Shown here: positions 59,501-64,000 of the stretch, piece after piece
Position numbering within the stretch: the first letter of the stretch is position 1
Layout of the letters: each line of letters starts with the position of its first letter
Assembly (NCBI GenBank): GCA_964019135.1
Contig: OZ025258.1
Span: 36,366,126 to 36,430,125, forward strand
Length of the DNA: 64,000 nucleotides
Origin: Arenicola marina
Taxonomy: Eukaryota > Annelida > Polychaeta > Arenicolidae
Direction: 5' to 3'
The notes under the pieces: generated by a model
Seen by the model: the letters and a program-made list of their open reading frames with translations, nothing else
Told to the model about the DNA's origin: nothing
Database searches by the model: none
Made by a program: the position numbers and the translations under genes

Positions 59501-62500
59501 CGACCGGTCCCCCACACCCAGTCTCACAGTCCAGTGTATACCACCCTAGTCCACACGACCGGTCCCCCACACCCAGTCTCACACACAGTCCAGTGTATAC
59601 CACCCTAGCCCACACGACCGGTCCCCCACACCCAGTCTCACACACAGTCCAGTGTATACCACCCTAGCCCACACGACCGGTCCCCCACACCCAGTCTCAC
59701 ACACAGTCCAGTGTATACCACCCTAGCCCACACGACCGGTCCCCCACACCCAGTCTCACACACAGTCCAGTGTATACCACCCTAGCCCACACGACCGGTC
59801 CCCCACACCCAGTCTCACACACAGTCCAGTGTATACCACCCTAGCCCACACGACCGGTCCCCCACACCCAGTCTCACATTCCAGTGTATACCACCCTAGC
59901 CCACACGACCGGTCCCCCACACCCAGTCTCACACACAGTCCAGTGTATACCACCCTAGCCCACACGACCGGTCCCCCACACCCAGTCTCACACACAGTCC
60001 AGTGTATACCACCCTAGCCCACACGACCGGTCCCCCACACCCAGTCTCACACACAGTCCAGTGTATACCACCCTAGCCAACACGACCGGTCCCCCACACC
60101 CAGTCTCACACACAGTCCAGTGTATACCACCCAAGCCCACACGACCGGTCCCCCACACCCAGTCTCACACACAGTCCAGTGTATACCACCCAAGCCCATA
60201 CGACCGGTCCCCCACACCCAGTCTCACACACAGTCCAGTGTATACCACCCTAGCCAACACGACCGGTCCCCCACACCCTGTCTCACACACAGTCCAGTGT
60301 ATCCCACCCTAGCCCACACGACCGGTCCCCCACACCCAGTCTCACACACAGTCCAGTGTATACCACCCTAGCCCACACGACCGGTCCCCCACACCCAGTC
60401 TCACACACAGTCCAGTGTATACCACCCTAGCCCACACGACCGGTCCCCCACACCCAGTCTCACACACAGACCAGTGTATACCACCCTAGTCCACACGACC
60501 GGTCCCCCACACCCAGTCTCACACACAGTCCAGTGTATACCACCCTAGCCCACACGACCGGTCCCCCACACCCAGTCTCACACACAGTCCAGTGTATACC
60601 ACCCTAGCCCACACGACCGGTCCCCCACACCCAGTCTCACACACAGTCCAGTGTATACCACCCTAGCCCACACGACCGGTCCCCCACACCCAGTCTCACA
60701 TTCCAGTGTATACCACCCTAGCCCACACGACCGGTCCCCCACACCCAGTCTCACACACAGTCCAGTGTATACCACCCTAGCCAACACGACCGGTCCCCCA
60801 CACCCAGTCTCACACACAGTCCAGTGTATACCACCCTAGCCCACACGACCGGTCCCCCACACCCAGTCTCACATTCCAGTGTATACCACCCTAGCCCACA
60901 CGACCGGTCCCCCACACCCAGTCTCACACACAGTCCAGTGTATACCACCCTAGCCAACACGACCGGTCCCCCACACCCAGTCTCACACACAGTCCAGTGT
61001 ATACCACCCAAGCCCACACGACCGGTCCCCCACACCCAGTCTCACACACAGTCCAGTGTATACCACCCTAGCCCACACGACCGGTCCCCCACACCCAGTC
61101 TCACACACAGTCCAGTGTATACCACCCTAGCCCACACGACCGGTCCCCCACACCCTGTCTCACACACAGTCCAGTGTATACCACCCTAGCCCACACGACC
61201 GGTCCCCCACACCCAGTCTCACACACAGTCCAGTGTATACCACCCTAGCCCACACGACCGGTCCCCCACACCCAGTCTCACACACAGACCAGTGTATACC
61301 ACCCGAGTCCACACGACCGGTCCCCCACACCCTGTCTCACACACAGTCCAGTGTATACCACCCTAGCCCACACGACCGGTCCCCCACACCCAGTCTCACA
61401 CACAGTCCAGTGTATGCCACCCTAGCCCACACGACCGGTCCCCCACACCCAGTCTCACACACAGTCCAGTGTATACCACCCTAGCCCACACGACCTGTCC
61501 CCCACACCCAGTCTCACACACAGTCCAGTGTATGCCACCCTAGCCCACACGACCGGTCCCCCACACCCAGTCTCACACACAGTCCAGTGTATACCACCCT
61601 AGCCCACACGACCGGTCCCTCACACCCAGTCTCACACACAGTCCAGTGTATACCACCCTAGCCCACACCACCGGCCCCCCACACCCGTCTCACAGACAGT
61701 CCAGTGTATACCACCCTAGCCCACACGACCGGTCCCTCACACCCAGTCTCACACACAGTCCAGTGTATACCACCCTAGCCCACACGACCGGTCCACCACA
61801 CCCAGTCTCACACACAGTCCAGTGTATACCACCCTAGCCCACACGACCGGTCCCCCACACCCAGTCTCACAGTCCAGTGTATACCACCCTAGCCCACACG
61901 ACCGGTCCCCCACACCCAGTCTCACACACAGTCCAGTGTATACCACCCTAGCCAACACGACCGGTCCCCCACACCCAGTCTCACACACAGTTCAGTGTAT
62001 ACCACCCTAGCCCACACGACCGGTCCCCCACACCCAGTCTCACACACAGTCCAGTGTATACCACCCTAGCCCACACGACCGGTCCCCCACACCCAGTCTC
62101 ACACACAGTCCAGTGTATACCACCCTAGCCAACACGACCGGTCCCCCACACCCAGTCTCACACACAGTCCAGTGTATACCACCCAAGCCCACACGACCGG
62201 TCCCCCACACCCAGTCTCACACACAGTCCAGTGTATGCCACCCTAGCCCACACGACCGGTCCCCCACACCCAGTCTCACACACAGTCCAGTGTATACCAC
62301 CCTAGCCCACACGACCGGTCCCCCACACCCAGTCTCACACACAGTCCAGTGTATACCACCCTAGCCAACACGACCGGTCCCCCACACCCAGTCTCACACA
62401 CAGTCCAGTGTATACCACCCAAGCCCACACGACCGGTCCCCCACACCCAGTCTCACACACAGTCCAGTGTATACCACCCTAGCCCACACGACCGGTCCCC

Positions 62501-64000
62501 CACACCCAGTCTCACACACAGTCCAGTGTATACCGCCCTAGCCCACACGACCGGTCCCCCACACCCAGTCTCACACACAGTCCAGTGTATACCACCCTAG
62601 CCAACACGACCGGTCCCCCACACCCAGTCTCACACACAGTCCAGTGTATACCACCCTAGCCCACACCACCGGTCCCCCACACCCAGTCTCACACACAGTC
62701 CAGTGTATACCACCCTAGCCCACACGACCGGTCCCCCACACCCAGTCTCACACACAGTCCAGTGTATACCACCCTAGCCCACACCACCGGTCCCCCACAC
62801 CCAGTCTCACACACAGTCCAGTGTATACCACCCTAGCCCACACGACCAGTCCCCCACACCCAGTCTCACACACAGACCAGTGTATACCACCCTAGCCCAC
62901 ACGACCGGTCCCCCACACCCAGTCTCACACACAGTCCAGTGTATACCACCCTAGCCCACACGACCGGGCCCCCACACCCAGTCTCACACACAGTCCAGTG
63001 TATACCACCCTAGCCCACACGACCGGTCCCCCACACCCAGTCTCACACACAGTCCAGTGTATACCACCCTAGCCCACACGACCGGTCCCCCACACCCAGT
63101 CTCACACACAGTCCAGTGTATACCACCCTAGCCCACACGACCGGTCCCCCACACCCAGTCTCACACACAGACCAGTGTATACCACCCTAGCCCACACGAC
63201 CGGTCCCCCACATCCAGTCTCACACACAGACCAGTGTATACCACCCTAGCCCACACCACCGGTCCCCCACGCCCAGTCTCACACACAGTCCAGTGTATAC
63301 CACCCTAGCCCACACCACCGGTCCCCCACGCCCAGTCTCACACACAGTCCAGTGTATACCACCCTAGCCCACACGACCGGTCCCCCACACCAAGTCCCAC
63401 ACACATTCCAGTGTATACCACCCTAGCCCACACGACCGGTCCCCCACACCCAGTCCCACACACATTCCAGTGTTTACCACCCTAGCCCACACGACCGGTC
63501 CCCCACACCCAGTCTCACACACAGTCCAGTGTATACCACCCTAGCCCACACGACCGGCCCCCCACACCCAGTCTCACACACAGTCCAGTGTGTACCACCC
63601 TAGTCCACACGACCGGTCCCCCACACCCAGTCTCACACACAGTCCAGTGTATACCACCCTAGCCAACACGACCGGTCCCCCACACCCAGTCTCACACACA
63701 GTCCAGTGTATACCACCCAAGCCCACACGACCGGTCCCCCACACCCAGTCTCACACACAGTCCAGTGTATGCCACCCTAGCCCACACGACCGGTCCCCCA
63801 CACCCAGTCTCACACACAGTCCAGTGTATACCACCCTAGCCCACACGACCGGTCCCCCACACCCAGTCTCACACACAGTCCAGTGTATACCACCCTAGCC
63901 AACACGACCGGTCCCCCACACCCAGTCTCACACACAGTCCAGTGTATACCACCCAAGCCCACACGACCGGTCCCCCACACCCAGTCTCACACACAGTCCA
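53508..64000. repeat. 59-bp satellite array (about 178 copies), runs off the window
   Basis: Unit AGTCTCACACACAGTCCAGT then GTATACCACCCTAGCCCACA then CGACCGGTCCCCCACACCC, 59 bp. Recurrent length variants lack CACACA (53 bp) or AG (57 bp). Each unit carries ACCGGT. A 1.2-kb block at 57301-58517 is copied almost exactly at 58529-59745 (shift 1,228 bp). All open frames of 60-160 codons in it are repeat artefacts. Confidence 0.97.

Noticed and set aside
1..64000. CRISPR arrays
   Set aside because: All direct repeats are immediately adjacent tandem units with no unique spacers of regular length, and the DNA is animal.

Overview
This is animal (metazoan) nuclear DNA, not prokaryotic. It has spliced genes with GT..AG introns, a Golgi-type carbohydrate sulfotransferase with a split catalytic exon, a signal-peptide plus PAN/apple-domain gene with phase-1 exon junctions, a Ty3/gypsy-type LTR retroelement, tRNA-derived SINE-like pieces and a MITE-like element. 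Roughly half or more of the 64 kb is tandem minisatellite. The gene content and repeat style suggest a marine invertebrate, with lancelet or mollusc both possible. I cannot settle the species from sequence alone. A run of exactly 200 N at 42033-42232 is a scaffold gap, so the two sides need not be truly adjacent.

Layout: 1-2772 is a 37-bp satellite with a decaying edge. 3117-3709 is a 59-bp satellite. 3710-5848 is non-repetitive DNA with a SINE-like piece. 5849-9394 is a complete but non-autonomous LTR retroelement: 262-bp LTRs, CAAT target duplication, a tRNA-Leu-type primer binding site, gag with a zinc knuckle, an in-frame T TTA AAC slippery site before the gag stop, and a 33-residue-repeat ORF where pol would be expected. 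9399-10827 is a 46-bp satellite. 10828-17149 is non-repetitive DNA with old repeats. 17150-23550 is a 64-bp satellite of about 100 copies. 23551-24950 is unique DNA with a MITE-like element.

24951-26788 is a 34-bp minisatellite, each unit of which carries a 3' splice-acceptor look-alike. It runs straight into the first recognisable exon of a type II membrane sulfotransferase gene (exons 26765/26789-27020 and 27836-28812). 30107-30517 is a 47-bp array and 30930-33417 an almost G-free C-rich array. A secreted or receptor-like gene follows, with a signal-peptide exon at 33780-33879 and a PAN/apple exon at 34550-34780. Next are a 38-bp hairpin-forming array (36422-37185) and a 32-bp G-rich array (37292-42032) that ends in the gap.

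The right third (42233-64000) has no gene I can support. It holds GC-rich low-complexity DNA, a mosaic of 11-, 8- and 10-bp repeats, a 35-bp array, a 20-bp GC-rich array with an inverted arm, and a 59-bp array of at least 10.4 kb that runs off the window. The many long open frames in the arrays are by-products of stop-free repeat units, not genes. The two supported genes are both on the plus strand and both belong to the secretory pathway, but nothing shows that they act together.
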